64,000 nt of DNA from Candidatus Loosdrechtia aerotolerans (lineage in GTDB: Bacteria; Planctomycetota; Brocadiia; Brocadiales; Brocadiaceae). Under the pieces are notes generated by a model. It worked only from the letters and a program-made list of their open reading frames with translations. It was not told where the DNA came from and made no database searches. How positions within the stretch are numbered: position 1 is the stretch's first letter; each line of letters begins with the position of its first letter. The stretch lies in assembly GCA_021646405.1 (NCBI GenBank), contig SOER01000008.1, positions 36,287 through 100,286 of the forward strand, in the 5' to 3' direction. Shown in pieces: positions 54,477 through 63,900 of this stretch. Made by a program: the position numbers and the translations under genes.

Positions 54477-56492
54477 TCAGGTATTTAGCGACCTGTCACC
54501 CAATGCTGATAAGGCGGTTTTGGCTAATTTGTTCCACTGTTCCCGCTGCCAATATTCGAGATAGCGCCTGAATTGGCGCCGGGTTGAAAGAATAGGGAAC
54601 GCATCGGGACTGAGCAAACTGAGCATTTCTTCACAGCAATTCCTGATATCCTGTTTTGCCTGGCCGGGTTCGAAGTTCGGCCCGGCGTAGGCTACGCCTA
54701 ATAGTGCAAGCTCAGCGAGGGTGGCCCGCACATAAGCGCGGTCATCACCAGCGGCTTTACGAAGCTTCCAGTTGGCAATCTGCCTGGCAGTGTTCCACCA
54801 CTGGCCGTAGTCCTTCGCTAACGAATTCCAAACCTCGGGAGGATCGGCCAGGATCGCCAGCATGGAGAGATACTGGGTAATAAACCAAATGTTATCAATG
54901 TTAAGAGGGTCTGTCTCCAGCGAACTGCGATAGAAATCGCGAGCGGACTTATAAGCTTCCTTGCTCTTCTCTTGTTTTAAATGGGTAACTTTAGCATCAA
55001 CGATTTTTTCCTTTTTTTCCTTCGCAATTAAAAAATAGGCGATTCCGATGCGCTTTTCGCTGGCAGCTCTCATGCCGAGACACTCCGCTTTTCGCCTGGC
55101 CGATGTCGCCATGATTGGTTCTTCGTACCATGCTTTGAAATCGGTACGGATCGATTCGCACAATGACTCCAATTCCGCATCCCGGTCGGCTGGACTGCGC
55201 GCTTCTGCGGCTTTCCGGCCGTCTGCATTGGCACCGACCAGTTCATCGATCCGGTCAAACTTAACGTCCAACTTGCTTCGGATGCGTTTATCGCGGAAGG
55301 CATCCACCTGTTGCCCGAAGTTCCAGGGTACGGTTGCGTAACAGACGATACTCGCCCAATCATGCGTACCGGCAGAATCGATGCGCAGCCGCTGGCGCAG
55401 ATCGAAAAGCACCCAACGGGGATCATCGCCTTTTAAAAGGCCGCTGTAAAGCACCTCGGTTGCGATGGAAGAAGCCCGCATCCAGAGCGGAAATTGTGAC
55501 GCAAAGATCCAGGGAATACCGGCTGCGTGCAACTCGTGAGCAATGCTGCCACCCGGTATCAGCACCGACTCGATATTGCCGGAATCACAGGTCGCGAGCG
55601 TCACCACATTAGGGCGGTTCCTGATATTGTCCGAAGAGCCTCGCGCCGTGAGTACGATCGCCAGGCGTTCACCGTCGACCACGTCGCCTTTCATGGGATC
55701 GGTATCGCTGCAAAGCATAATGCCGTAACGGCGGTTGCCGGATTCATTAAACAGCGCACCATGCGCCAGAATATGTACGTGCGTGTACTGAGCGGTCGAG
55801 CATTCTTCCTGAATTCGTCCGATGCTGGCGTTGGGTAGAACCGTCAGCATCTGCTTGACGTCCCGGACTCGCTCCTCTGGAGAATCCTTCAGCTTGACCC
55901 AGGGGTCGATTGCACGCCGGATCGCTTTCAGATGTTCTTGTGCTGGTACTTGCGGGAGGCCATTGGGTGATGCAAAAGCGAACAGGATGCGCGGCATGCG
56001 GTTCCAGTTGATTGGCAGCGGTCGTCCGCGCCGGACCTCCCGTGTCACCACGATCGGGGTGCGTGATTGCAGGAAAAGGGGGGAGCCCGAACCGGGAAAA
56101 CCATCCGGTGCAATTGCCGCTTCGAAAGGTACCATGCCCAGTTCGAATGCGGATAGTGAAAGCTGCAAGTGGACGAGTTTGCCACCGTTTCCACGTGGAT
56201 CGGAGAGTTCGGAGAGCAGCGCCGGAACCTGTCCCATCACGTGTCCGATTGCCGCGCCCAACTCCCTCACTTCGGTTTCCCGTTGCGAGGCGGCAATAGG
56301 AACACCGTTCGTGTCATACCGCAGCCGTTCGAGCCGGTTGAGCAATTGATGATGCTCGAACGGCATTCTTACAGTCACGGGTCCATCAGAGCCACACAAT
56401 GCGATATACGGCGTCAAAGGTGACAATAGTTGATTGTGCGCGGGCCCCGGCCGCAGTAATTCGAGTTTGATATGGCGAATCTCGCTCATCAT
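54477..56492 (-). CDS. CHAT-domain (caspase-like) protein with C-terminal TPR-like region
   Basis: 671 aa. The CHAT peptidase core lies at about residues 150-395. The catalytic pair is visible as His244 in HILAHGA and Cys302 in LATCDSGN, with the usual strand before each; GIPWIFASQFPLW and WASIVCYATVPW follow, as expected. Residues ~440-665 are helical, Lys/Ala-rich, with TPR-like YKSARDFYRSSLETDPLN. No signal peptide or TM. CHAT proteins are Cys proteases or relatives used in regulated proteolysis and antiphage systems. It overlaps the upstream phosphoesterase by ATGA. Base composition is clearly richer in G+C than its neighbours, implying transfer. Activity is inferred from the catalytic residues alone. 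Confidence 0.9.
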   Translation of the reverse strand: MMSEIRHIKLELLRPGPAHNQLLSPLTPYIALCGSDGPVTVRMPFEHHQLLNRLERLRYDTNGVPIAASQRETEVRELGAAIGHVMGQVPALLSELSDPRGNGGKLVHLQLSLSAFELGMVPFEAAIAPDGFPGSGSPLFLQSRTPIVVTREVRRGRPLPINWNRMPRILFAFASPNGLPQVPAQEHLKAIRRAIDPWVKLKDSPEERVRDVKQMLTVLPNASIGRIQEECSTAQYTHVHILAHGALFNESGNRRYGIMLCSDTDPMKGDVVDGERLAIVLTARGSSDNIRNRPNVVTLATCDSGNIESVLIPGGSIAHELHAAGIPWIFASQFPLWMRASSIATEVLYSGLLKGDDPRWVLFDLRQRLRIDSAGTHDWASIVCYATVPWNFGQQVDAFRDKRIRSKLDVKFDRIDELVGANADGRKAAEARSPADRDAELESLCESIRTDFKAWYEEPIMATSARRKAECLGMRAASEKRIGIAYFLIAKEKKEKIVDAKVTHLKQEKSKEAYKSARDFYRSSLETDPLNIDNIWFITQYLSMLAILADPPEVWNSLAKDYGQWWNTARQIANWKLRKAAGDDRAYVRATLAELALLGVAYAGPNFEPGQAKQDIRNCCEEMLSLLSPDAFPILSTRRQFRRYLEYWQREQWNKLAKTALSALGDRSLNT

Positions 56493-57991
56493 AGATCCTC
56501 TGGAAATTGTCTGATAACCCGCGGCGTACCGGTACCGTCGCCCTCGACGTGGGTCAGGCGGCCAATGACCTTTCCTTTCTCCAGTATGACCGAAACCGCG
56601 CTCGTTTGATTCATCACGAACGATTCACCGCCGAATTGCGCTGTATCAATCGACGCCATTCCACCATCGGTCAGTATCTCGTAAACCGGTTTAAACGATA
56701 CCGTGTCCTTGAGCATGGCTTCAGTAAAACGCAGTAAGCGAATCCAGGTACCGCAATTGAAGTAGTAACAGGAGCCGCCCATGTCGATGGCGCGTTCGAG
56801 ATGGGTATGACCAGTGATAATAAAGTCCATGGAATGTCCAACCGAAGCCACCACCTGTTTGTAGGTGTCGTCCTTGTCGGTGATATCGAAAGTCTTGTCG
56901 CCAGCAAGCCAGTCTTTAAGTGCGCGCCGCAACGCTTCATCCTTACCAACGCCGGTGAGCCAGCCGGTGAGCCGGTCCCAGATTAATCGCGGGATCCCAA
57001 GAGTCTCATCCGGTTGTGGCGCGAGAGGAGCGCTTCGCTGGTCGAAATTTTTTTCAACACTGAGCAGCATTTCATCCACATTTAGCGTGTTTAACGATTC
57101 GACGCCCAACATGCCGGCCTTTACGTTAGGACCTAATAACTGATCAATCGTGACAGTGGGTGCGCCGGTCTGCCGGCGTGGCTGGAATCCTTCCGCTGAC
57201 AGGCGTTCACCCACCTGCCCGGCGCCTCGTTGGTGCTCGCCCAGTATCGACACCAGATTACTGATCTTGGTCAGCTGTGACGGATCAAGAACGACCAGGG
57301 TACCTACAGCGGCGGAAGTTTCTGGTTTCAGCAGATCGATCCATGCGTATCTTTGCTTAACCTCGTTCATAACTTCCTTAACCATGCGGGTTCCGGCATT
57401 CGGATACCACTCGTTCGGGTCAAGCGTGCGTCCGGCATTCAAACGCCGCGCAACTTTCGCCAGATCCTCATAGCGGTTATAGTTCCAGGCGTCTACTTCG
57501 TTGCCGTGGGTGCAGAAGATGCGTGCATTGCCGACCAGGCAGGTATATCCTGCACCGGTTGTGGAGAATTCAATCCGAGCCCTTGCCCTGAGGTCTTCCC
57601 CCGCGAGCCGCGACTGAATCAGGCGCTGGACCGGGGGAAATGAAACCTCGATATCGTGATTACCGATGACGATCACCAGTGTGCGTCCTTTTTTCTTCAC
57701 GAAATCTGAGAGGGCCTCCCAGATACCGGAAAACGATTTATCATCCATGATCCGCGTCACGGTGTCAATCGCCTCGTCGACAGCGACGTAACCCCGGATA
57801 TCCTCGGCCAGCGTATCGAATATATCACCGTTCAGAACCAGCGCAACGCGCCCCTCCTGGCGTTGTACCGTCACCCGGCGAATAAAATTGGTAAGGCGTT
57901 TGGTCTCCCGCAAAATTTGGAAACCGCGCTTTCCGCCCATGTGAATATCAGAGATGACATGGATCTCATCGTAGGCTGGGAAACCGCTCAT
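56489..57991 (-). CDS. Calcineurin-like metallophosphoesterase paired with the CHAT protein
   Basis: A 500-aa protein with a complete metallophosphoesterase motif set: SDIHMGG (Asp15, His17), LNGDIFD (Asp56), IGNHD (Asn111, His112), FCTHGNEVD and GHTHLERA, giving a two-metal site. Between ~190 and ~380 there is a long insert with a PTVTIDQLLGPNVKAG segment that is not part of the core. C-terminal ~90 residues are beta-rich. Substrate unknown: nucleotides, nucleic acid or phosphoprotein are all possible. It is the first gene of a two-gene operon with the CHAT protein (ATGA overlap), and both share a high G+C content. GGGGGA lies about nine bases before the ATG. Confidence 0.9.
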   Translation of the reverse strand: MSGFPAYDEIHVISDIHMGGKRGFQILRETKRLTNFIRRVTVQRQEGRVALVLNGDIFDTLAEDIRGYVAVDEAIDTVTRIMDDKSFSGIWEALSDFVKKKGRTLVIVIGNHDIEVSFPPVQRLIQSRLAGEDLRARARIEFSTTGAGYTCLVGNARIFCTHGNEVDAWNYNRYEDLAKVARRLNAGRTLDPNEWYPNAGTRMVKEVMNEVKQRYAWIDLLKPETSAAVGTLVVLDPSQLTKISNLVSILGEHQRGAGQVGERLSAEGFQPRRQTGAPTVTIDQLLGPNVKAGMLGVESLNTLNVDEMLLSVEKNFDQRSAPLAPQPDETLGIPRLIWDRLTGWLTGVGKDEALRRALKDWLAGDKTFDITDKDDTYKQVVASVGHSMDFIITGHTHLERAIDMGGSCYYFNCGTWIRLLRFTEAMLKDTVSFKPVYEILTDGGMASIDTAQFGGESFVMNQTSAVSVILEKGKVIGRLTHVEGDGTGTPRVIRQFPEDL

Positions 57992-58383
57992 GTTTCTATT
58001 CCCCCTTTGGAAAAGCCCACAGACTTTTCATATGACGACAGACGGAATCAAGGATAATAAGTCCAATTCCATTGTTGTGATGATAGATGACAGGAAATTG
58101 CTTTTTCAGCTTTAGGTGATATTAAAACAAAAATGAAAAAGATTGCAAGCGTTTTTAATCTTTCGGCAAAAAAATAAAGAATCTGATCGCCATATGCCGT
58201 TCGGCTTCATCTGTTAGATACTATAACTCATACTTTGTAACTGCTCAGGTTCAAGGTTCAGAGTTCAGGATTAAAAGCCAAGCAGGGTAAGACATTTCCT
58301 GTCAAAAATATCTATTTGAAGGTTTATGGAGAGCACAGAGCGGTCAGTCTTGCTCCTACCTGATCCTTAAACCGTTAACCTTG

Positions 58384-58985
58384 ATTGTATAGGAATTTTC
58401 GTTTTATGTAAGCGGGTTTGCGGGGAGGTGTAATTATAAGGGTAATGAAGGCAATATATTACCATAATGTTTCTTTCTGTAGTGGAATGAAGGATTTCAG
58501 GATGGCACCCTGTATTCTGTCACCCTGAGTGGAGCGAAGGGTCTCATCCTTGATGAAAGAGATTCATTCTTGCACGAGAGAGTAATACCATGTATTGTCA
58601 TAGGGTATATGCCAAAAGTCGGATGTCCGGGGTGTACAACTATACCATGGAGTGTGTTGAGTAAAAGCGGTAAGTTCAACCCTGAACCCTGAACCCTGAG
58701 GGTTACCAACATGCCGCTCCTCTGGAGCTTATCGTGGGGTAAATTCTCATCCTATTAACATACCGCTCCTAACGGAGCTCTCTTCTTATACCTCGTTATG
58801 CCTCGCTTCCGCTATTCATATCTCACCCCTACGGGATTATTTTTCAAAAAACGAAAGCATTGTAATTGTTTGTATCTATTTCTTTTTTGAAAAACACCCG
58901 AAAAGCTCCGTTAGGAGCGGTATATTAATAGAAAAACGCTATGTACCACCTTGAGCTCCAGAGGAGCGGCATAGAAGGCACGGAA
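58384..58985. repeat. Large gap filled by repeat families C, I and F
   Basis: Bases 58384-58460 and 58603-58678 repeat family C pieces (AATTTTCGTTTTATGTAAGC, TATGCCAAAAGTCGGATG). Bases 58481-58583 copy family I of 9824-9920. Bases 58705-58985 hold several family F hairpins (AAAAGCTCCGTTAGGAGCGG, AGCTCCAGAGGAGCGGCAT). The first 390 bases (57992-58383) and 58986-59211 are A/T rich without a recognised element. The promoter of the lipid operon should lie near 59090-59190. Confidence 0.75.
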
Positions 58986-59211
58986 ACAATCGATACTAAT
59001 CGTACCGAATTTTTATACCATCCGAACAGTCCTTTTCCTAACGCTTTGAACCCTGAACCCTGAACCTGAGCAGTTACCATACTTTTGATATTTACTTTTT
59101 GCTTGCATATTTTATAAACCGATGATAAAACATATCGTGATCTTTGGTTTTATTTGAATTTGTAGTCGTATATTCTCAGCTAATTTTCATGAGAAAGGTA
59201 TCAGAAGAGAA

Positions 59212-59781
59212 ATGGTTCAGATTGATGTGCCAATAGCTTTTGCCTTAGGACAGATATTTGCTGATGCTGCACGTAAGCAGTTGCTGACCAGAAGGCCGGA
59301 ATACTACTATAGTGCATTAGCAAAGAATAATTTGTTCCACATATTCTTCTTTAGTTGGATACCTGTTTATTTTTTGGTAAACTACTTTGGCTGGGAGACC
59401 ACACATATGTGGTGGCATAAGGATGCTGTTACTGATTACCCCTTTTTTCTGCCTGTCTTCCTCGTTGTGTTCTTTTTTGCTGCTAACAGCGGATTCTGGC
59501 TGTCAACATTGCTTATAAGAAAGGGTAAGTTCTTCCTGGTAAGGGTGAGTTATACCGGCATTTTCCTGTTTTCTCTATGCTGGGTTTTTGGCCTTTGGAA
59601 ACGAACAACATATCTCGGTTCTTATAAAGAATGGGCTCAGGGGACAGCCAAAAGGGTGTGGGATACATCAGGCGGAGAATCATTTATCTATATGCTTTTC
59701 TTTACTATTATAGTATGGTTTGTGGCACTTATCCTTTTCATTATGGTGCTTCGTTCTGAAGGGAAGCACCTTGATACATAA
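59212..59781 (+). CDS. Hypothetical membrane protein, first gene of the GMC oxidoreductase operon
   Basis: 189 aa with about four hydrophobic helices (~43-62, ~83-103, ~115-137, ~162-183). The soluble N-terminus begins VQIDVPIAFALGQIFADAARKQLL, and after the first TM there is a Trp/His-rich loop WETTHMWWHKDAV. The family is not recognised. AGAAGAG lies four bases before the ATG. It is followed at 21 bases by a lipocalin-like gene and likely co-transcribed with it. The membrane location and the neighbours suggest a role in lipid handling, without direct proof. Confidence 0.75.
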   Translation: MVQIDVPIAFALGQIFADAARKQLLTRRPEYYYSALAKNNLFHIFFFSWIPVYFLVNYFGWETTHMWWHKDAVTDYPFFLPVFLVVFFFAANSGFWLSTLLIRKGKFFLVRVSYTGIFLFSLCWVFGLWKRTTYLGSYKEWAQGTAKRVWDTSGGESFIYMLFFTIIVWFVALILFIMVLRSEGKHLDT

Positions 59782-59802
59782 AGCAAAATAAAATAGAGAC
59801 AC

Positions 59803-60954
59803 ATGCTATTCTATATCCTTATTAGTTGTACAGCAGCCTTCCTTGCCTTTCTCGCACTTAGAAAGCTTTTTCCTTTACTCATAAACTGCTTTGATAAAGC
59901 AAATACTAATAACCGTTACGTGCTTCCGGCAGATTATGAAAGGCCCAAATACTATGTTATCAATAAGAGTGGTACTGCCGATACCGCCAGGAAATGGCCT
60001 GGCTGGGACGGATGGTATTTTTTGACACTCCTTGATTCACAAGATCCTGCGCAGCTCATCCGTGGAAGTATCATGACGGGTATGTACGGTATTGAGGGTA
60101 TTGATAATTATGAAAATCTGATGTTAAGCATTTCAACTGATAATGTCATAGAGTGCCTGTTCATGTTGCCTCAACCTGAGGTAACTCTGTTATCTCACGA
60201 ATATATTATCAAACACCTTAATTTACATATGCAGACCGATTCCTTGAAAGTAAAGGTAACGGGACGCGGTGAAATAGCGGGAAAATGGCCTGTGTATACT
60301 TTTCTTCTATCCAATCCGCAAGATGAACTTACCCTTTCCCTTCAATACAGGGCACAAAATGTAATCTGGTGGGCTGATCTGCCTGGTTTTTTTACCTACT
60401 TCACTACCTTTGGTCATATGGACGGTGAATTAAAACAGAATGGACAAGTTTTAAAAAAAATAAGCTCCGTGGGATGCTTTGAGCATGGTTATGCAAGAAA
60501 ATGGTTTGATTACGATCCTCTATTTCTGCCTGTGAGGCTGTGGAAGCGGTTATTCCCAGTTAATGTTGCAGAGTATCATTACGATTTGTTATTTACCGAT
60601 GAAGGAATGCACGGCGGAATGATGCGGACAAAGGGGTTTGGGATAGAGCTTCGCAACAGAGGTGGTATTTATCTGCCCGGAGGAGAGTATGTAAAGATTA
60701 AAAATATAAAATCCATCGTTTACGAAGGTCCGAAACTTATAGAAAACAATTGTACGGCTAAACCGGTCACATTTTATGAACAGTGGCGTGTAAAGGCAAA
60801 AACGGAGAAAGGTATTTTAAGCTATACAGCAAAACAAGTTTATCCATCCGTTCATGTCGCAAAACATATGATTTTTTACAGTTTTGTATTTGAAGGAATG
60901 CTCGGGGACCAGAAGCTCAAGGGGAAGGGATATGGAGAATATGCCCGAATATAA
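59803..60954 (+). CDS. Membrane-anchored lipocalin/CrtC-like protein
   Basis: 383 aa with an N-terminal TM helix (~3-25) and a long beta-rich body. The pattern of repeated strands with Trp and Gly, for example KVTGRGEIAGKWPVYTF, NVIWWADLPGFF, GHMDGEL, VGCFEHGYARKWF and a C-terminal GYGEYARI, recalls the double-lipocalin fold of AttH/CrtC (carotenoid 1,2-hydratase) proteins, which bind hydrophobic molecules. I judge this by eye; homology is weak. The gene is between two membrane-protein genes and upstream of a GMC oxidoreductase. It may bring a lipid to that enzyme. Confidence 0.65.
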   Translation: MLFYILISCTAAFLAFLALRKLFPLLINCFDKANTNNRYVLPADYERPKYYVINKSGTADTARKWPGWDGWYFLTLLDSQDPAQLIRGSIMTGMYGIEGIDNYENLMLSISTDNVIECLFMLPQPEVTLLSHEYIIKHLNLHMQTDSLKVKVTGRGEIAGKWPVYTFLLSNPQDELTLSLQYRAQNVIWWADLPGFFTYFTTFGHMDGELKQNGQVLKKISSVGCFEHGYARKWFDYDPLFLPVRLWKRLFPVNVAEYHYDLLFTDEGMHGGMMRTKGFGIELRNRGGIYLPGGEYVKIKNIKSIVYEGPKLIENNCTAKPVTFYEQWRVKAKTEKGILSYTAKQVYPSVHVAKHMIFYSFVFEGMLGDQKLKGKGYGEYARI

Positions 60955-61110
60955 TAAATATTGTTCATCCTGCTTTCTTAATGTTATGAAGTGGGAAGCA
61001 GATACACTGCCAGGATGATGAATGATACTACAATTGGTTCAACCGTCCATGATTGAACCAGCCATGGGTTAAAGAAATATTTTATCTTTTAAAAATTATT
61101 AGATCCAACC

Positions 61111-61491
61111 ATGATATTTAGCGATAGTTTTTATAGAGGTATGTTTTTTATCGCAGCGATATGGAACCTGCTGGGCTGTGCGTTTCTCTTATTTTTACCA
61201 AGGCTGATTTTTGTTCCACCTTATATGGAAAAACCTTTTCCTCCGTTATTTTACCAGGCCTGGCTTGCCCTGGCCCTTGTTTTTGGTATAGGCTATTACT
61301 TTGTTTATAAGGATATGTATGCCAACAAAAATATTGTTATTATGGGCATTCTTGGAAAGACTATCTTTGTAATTATTTTTGCTGTTAATATGCTTATGTA
61401 TACAAATATACCTAAAATATTCTGGGGTGCAGTTTGCGGTGATGCAGTTTTTGTAATCTTTTTCCTGATGTTTCTTGCGTACGCAGAATGA
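61111..61491 (+). CDS. Small four-TM membrane protein
   Basis: 126 aa, nearly all hydrophobic: helices at ~10-30, ~48-66, ~75-95 and ~102-122, with short basic or polar turns (YKDMYANKN). No family recognised. The C-terminus overlaps the start of the GMC oxidoreductase by four bases (ATGA), so both are translationally coupled, and the protein is a candidate membrane partner or electron acceptor site for that enzyme. Confidence 0.75.
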   Translation: MIFSDSFYRGMFFIAAIWNLLGCAFLLFLPRLIFVPPYMEKPFPPLFYQAWLALALVFGIGYYFVYKDMYANKNIVIMGILGKTIFVIIFAVNMLMYTNIPKIFWGAVCGDAVFVIFFLMFLAYAE

Positions 61492-63116
61492 AAAAATACT
61501 ATGATACAGTAATAATAGGCTCAGGATTTGGCGGTTCGGTGGTAGCATGCCGGCTAGCTCCCCATCTGAAAGATTCTCTTTGTGTGTTGGAGCGGGGTAA
61601 ACGATACCATATGGGTGAATTTCCCCGGGATTTTTTTAAGACAAAGGAATGGTGGTGGTGTAACGAAGGGGGGGATGGATGGAAAGGTTTATTTGATTAC
61701 TCTACTTTTGAAAAATTTGCGGTGCTCCGCAGCAGCGGTGTCGGGGGAGGATCTCTCATTTATGCAAATGTAATCTTAGAACCCATAAAGGAAACCTTTA
61801 AAAGTCCCCGATGGCCTAAAGAAGATCCTGAAGGCAGACCAATCAATTGGGAAGAGGAATTTGAAAAACAATGTTCAAAAGTGCATGATATGCTAAGACC
61901 TCAGAAAATTCCTTATAATCTTTTTAAAACTAAGGCCTTAAAGCGCGCAGCAGAAACTATTGGGAACCTGGCGGCATTTGATACTCCGCCACTTGCTATC
62001 TATTTTGGAGAAAGAGGGGTTTACAGAGAAGACCCGTTTAACCGCAATGGCCCTCCTCAGATTGGCTGTAACCTCTGCGGAGAGTGTGTAATCGGGTGTA
62101 ATAATCACTCAAAGAATACCGTGGATTTAAACTATCTTGCACTTGCCCAAAAACAAGGTGCTGAAGTTTACTCTCAACATCTTGTCAAATACCTCGAACC
62201 TACAGCGGAAGGTTATATCGTTCATTTCACTAATCTGAGATGGAACTATAATGCCAGCGTTGCTGCCAAAAGGATTATTATATCTGCCGGGAGCCTCGGT
62301 TCTACTGAACTTTTATTGCGATGCAAATATGGATATAAACGTAACAGGTTTAAAACAGGACCTACATTACCCAATCTTAGTAAAAAGCTTGGCGATTATT
62401 TTTCAGGTAATGGCGATTTTGGTGGTCTTGCTACCTATACGGACCAGCTTGTCAATTTTTCCGTAGGTCCAACGATAACAGGTATGCTTAATTACAGCAT
62501 GGGACAGAATGGTCAGCGGTTTATTATTGAAGAAGGTGGTTTCCCGGATATATTGAGGGCATACCTGAGACATAAATTTCCTGATTATAGCATTGTAAGA
62601 AGGTTTATCCATAAGATCAGGACTATTGTAGGGCTGAACAGAGAAATGGACAGGCTATTTTTAGAAATGCTAAAACTGTTGGATTTTAAATCTGATCATC
62701 GTGCGTTAATGTATTTAGTAATGGGTCTCGATGCGGCTGATGGAATCATGGAGATAGATGAAGCAGGCTACCTCAACATAAAGTGGGAACAGGAAGGGTC
62801 ATTGCCTCTCTATCGTGAGATAGAAGATATCCTTTTAAAGCTAACCCGGGGTATTAAAGGAAAATTACTGGGGAATCCCTGGTGGATAGCCAGAGATAAA
62901 ATTTATACAGTACATCCTCTGGGTGGCTGTCCTGTGGGGAGTAATGAGAGCGAGGGTGTTGTTGATCTTTACGGAAGGGTATTTGGTTATAAAAATCTTT
63001 ATGTATCTGATGGTTCTATTTTCCCTACCTCTGTCGGAAGTAATCCTGCCATGAGCATTGCTGCATGGGGCGAAAGGGTGGCAGAACATATTATTTCAGC
63101 AGAATTAAAAGAATGA
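61488..63116 (+). CDS. GMC oxidoreductase, cholesterol-oxidase-like
   Basis: A 542-aa FAD enzyme of the glucose-methanol-choline family, sterol/cholesterol oxidase group. The Rossmann motif GSGFGGSVVACRLA is at residues ~11-24, followed by ERGKRY and GVGGGSLIYANV. A CNLCGECVIGC cluster (CxxCxxCxxxC) then NNHSKNTVDLNYL at ~190-215, as in other members of this subgroup. The C-terminus has the catalytic HPLGGCPVG and YVSDGSIFPTSVGSNPAMSI. It oxidises an alcohol in a hydrophobic substrate. As no sterol pathway is seen here, the substrate may be another membrane lipid. No Tat signal is present, so it acts on the cytoplasmic side. Confidence 0.93.
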   Translation: MKKYYDTVIIGSGFGGSVVACRLAPHLKDSLCVLERGKRYHMGEFPRDFFKTKEWWWCNEGGDGWKGLFDYSTFEKFAVLRSSGVGGGSLIYANVILEPIKETFKSPRWPKEDPEGRPINWEEEFEKQCSKVHDMLRPQKIPYNLFKTKALKRAAETIGNLAAFDTPPLAIYFGERGVYREDPFNRNGPPQIGCNLCGECVIGCNNHSKNTVDLNYLALAQKQGAEVYSQHLVKYLEPTAEGYIVHFTNLRWNYNASVAAKRIIISAGSLGSTELLLRCKYGYKRNRFKTGPTLPNLSKKLGDYFSGNGDFGGLATYTDQLVNFSVGPTITGMLNYSMGQNGQRFIIEEGGFPDILRAYLRHKFPDYSIVRRFIHKIRTIVGLNREMDRLFLEMLKLLDFKSDHRALMYLVMGLDAADGIMEIDEAGYLNIKWEQEGSLPLYREIEDILLKLTRGIKGKLLGNPWWIARDKIYTVHPLGGCPVGSNESEGVVDLYGRVFGYKNLYVSDGSIFPTSVGSNPAMSIAAWGERVAEHIISAELKE

Positions 63117-63131
63117 AAAATAGAGAGCGTC

Positions 63132-63326
63132 ATGACCTTTCATCCACAAATTATAGAAAAAGACGGTAAAAAAGAATTTGTTGTATTGCCCTACGAGGAG
63201 TTTTTGCAAATCCAGGAGGCATTAGAAGATTTTGAAGATCTGAAAGAACTTAGAAAAGAAAAAGAAGAAACAAAGGATCTGCTTACTACTCCTCTTGATA
63301 AGGTTGCTAAAGATCTTAATCTATGA
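63132..63326 (+). CDS. Phd/YefM-like antitoxin, no toxin gene following
   Basis: 64 aa with the N-terminal pattern of prevent-host-death/type II antitoxins (PQIIEKDGKKEFVVLPYEEF) and a charged C-terminal tail (DLKELRKEKEETKDLL) that normally wraps the toxin. It starts 15 bases after the oxidoreductase. Where a RelE/ParE-type toxin gene should begin there is only repeat sequence, so the pair has probably been broken. It could still repress its own promoter or act as an anti-addiction module. Confidence 0.7.
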   Translation: MTFHPQIIEKDGKKEFVVLPYEEFLQIQEALEDFEDLKELRKEKEETKDLLTTPLDKVAKDLNL

Positions 63327-63369
63327 AAAAGGCATAACAATTTACCCCAAGCGGGTTCAAGTTTGTAAC

Positions 63370-63488
63370 TTGATTGTATAGGAATTTTCATTTGTTCAGT
63401 ATAAGATGCTCTCTTAACACCATGAAAAGACGAGATTTTTCGCTGCCGAGATTCTTCACTCCGCTTCGCTTCGTTCAGAATGACAAAT
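63370..63488. repeat. Repeat family B
   Basis: TTGATTGTATAGGAATTTTC through CTCTCTTAACACCATGAAAAG, with an inverted tail ATTCTTCACTCCGCTTCG. Copy of 9653-9795 and 42715-42856. It lies directly between the antitoxin and the methyltransferase fragment. Confidence 0.75.
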
Positions 63489-63499
63489 TCCCGGTACTG

Positions 63500-63637
63500 A
63501 TGACTGATGCACGTGGCCCGGAGGGCTGTTCACAATTTCAAGTTGACGCGGTTGTGACATCTCCTCCCTATCCGAACAACTACGACTATGCTGACGCCAC
63601 ACGCCTGGAAATGACTTTCTGGGGTGAAATCAGCTGA
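63500..63637 (+). pseudogene. Fragment of a DNA methyltransferase
   Basis: About 45 codons encode DAVVTSPPYPNNYDYADATR and LEMTFWGEI. TSPPY is the catalytic motif IV of N4-cytosine/N6-adenine DNA methyltransferases, and the following NNYDYADATRLE pattern is typical of one such group. Everything before and after is missing, with repeat B sequence fused upstream and a stop at 63637. It is a remnant, not a functional gene. Confidence 0.7.
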
Positions 63638-63900
63638 CATTCAAGAGGTTTTCAGAAGAAGAGGTTCTTGAAAATATATATATCTGCAGGTGTTGAGATG
63701 ATTCGGTGCGTGGAAGAGGAGAGACAAAAGAGCCCTCCCCCTTCACCCCATATGCATCAAGCTAAAAGAAACATGCGGTGCTTTTTTCTGCTCCTCACAC
63801 AAAGCCACAAAGGCACAAAGATACCAAGATATATAGTATGTCCTCATTCTATATTCCTAACATTTTGTCCTTGATCTGACATTCAAGAGGTTTTTCAAAG
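63637..63900. repeat. Repeat family D, third copy, and flanking short repeats
   Basis: TGACATTCAAGAGGTTTT appears at 63636 and again at 63877. Bases 63770-63870 (ACACAAAGCCACAAAGGCAC, TATGTCCTCATTCTATATTC) copy 21640-21712. Nothing else is recognised up to the end of the window. Confidence 0.7.

Noticed and set aside
54656..57643. Many + strand frames of 60-175 codons opposite the CHAT and phosphoesterase genes
   Set aside because: High G+C makes stop codons rare on the opposite strand; none has motifs or ribosome sites, while the - strand genes have full catalytic motifs.
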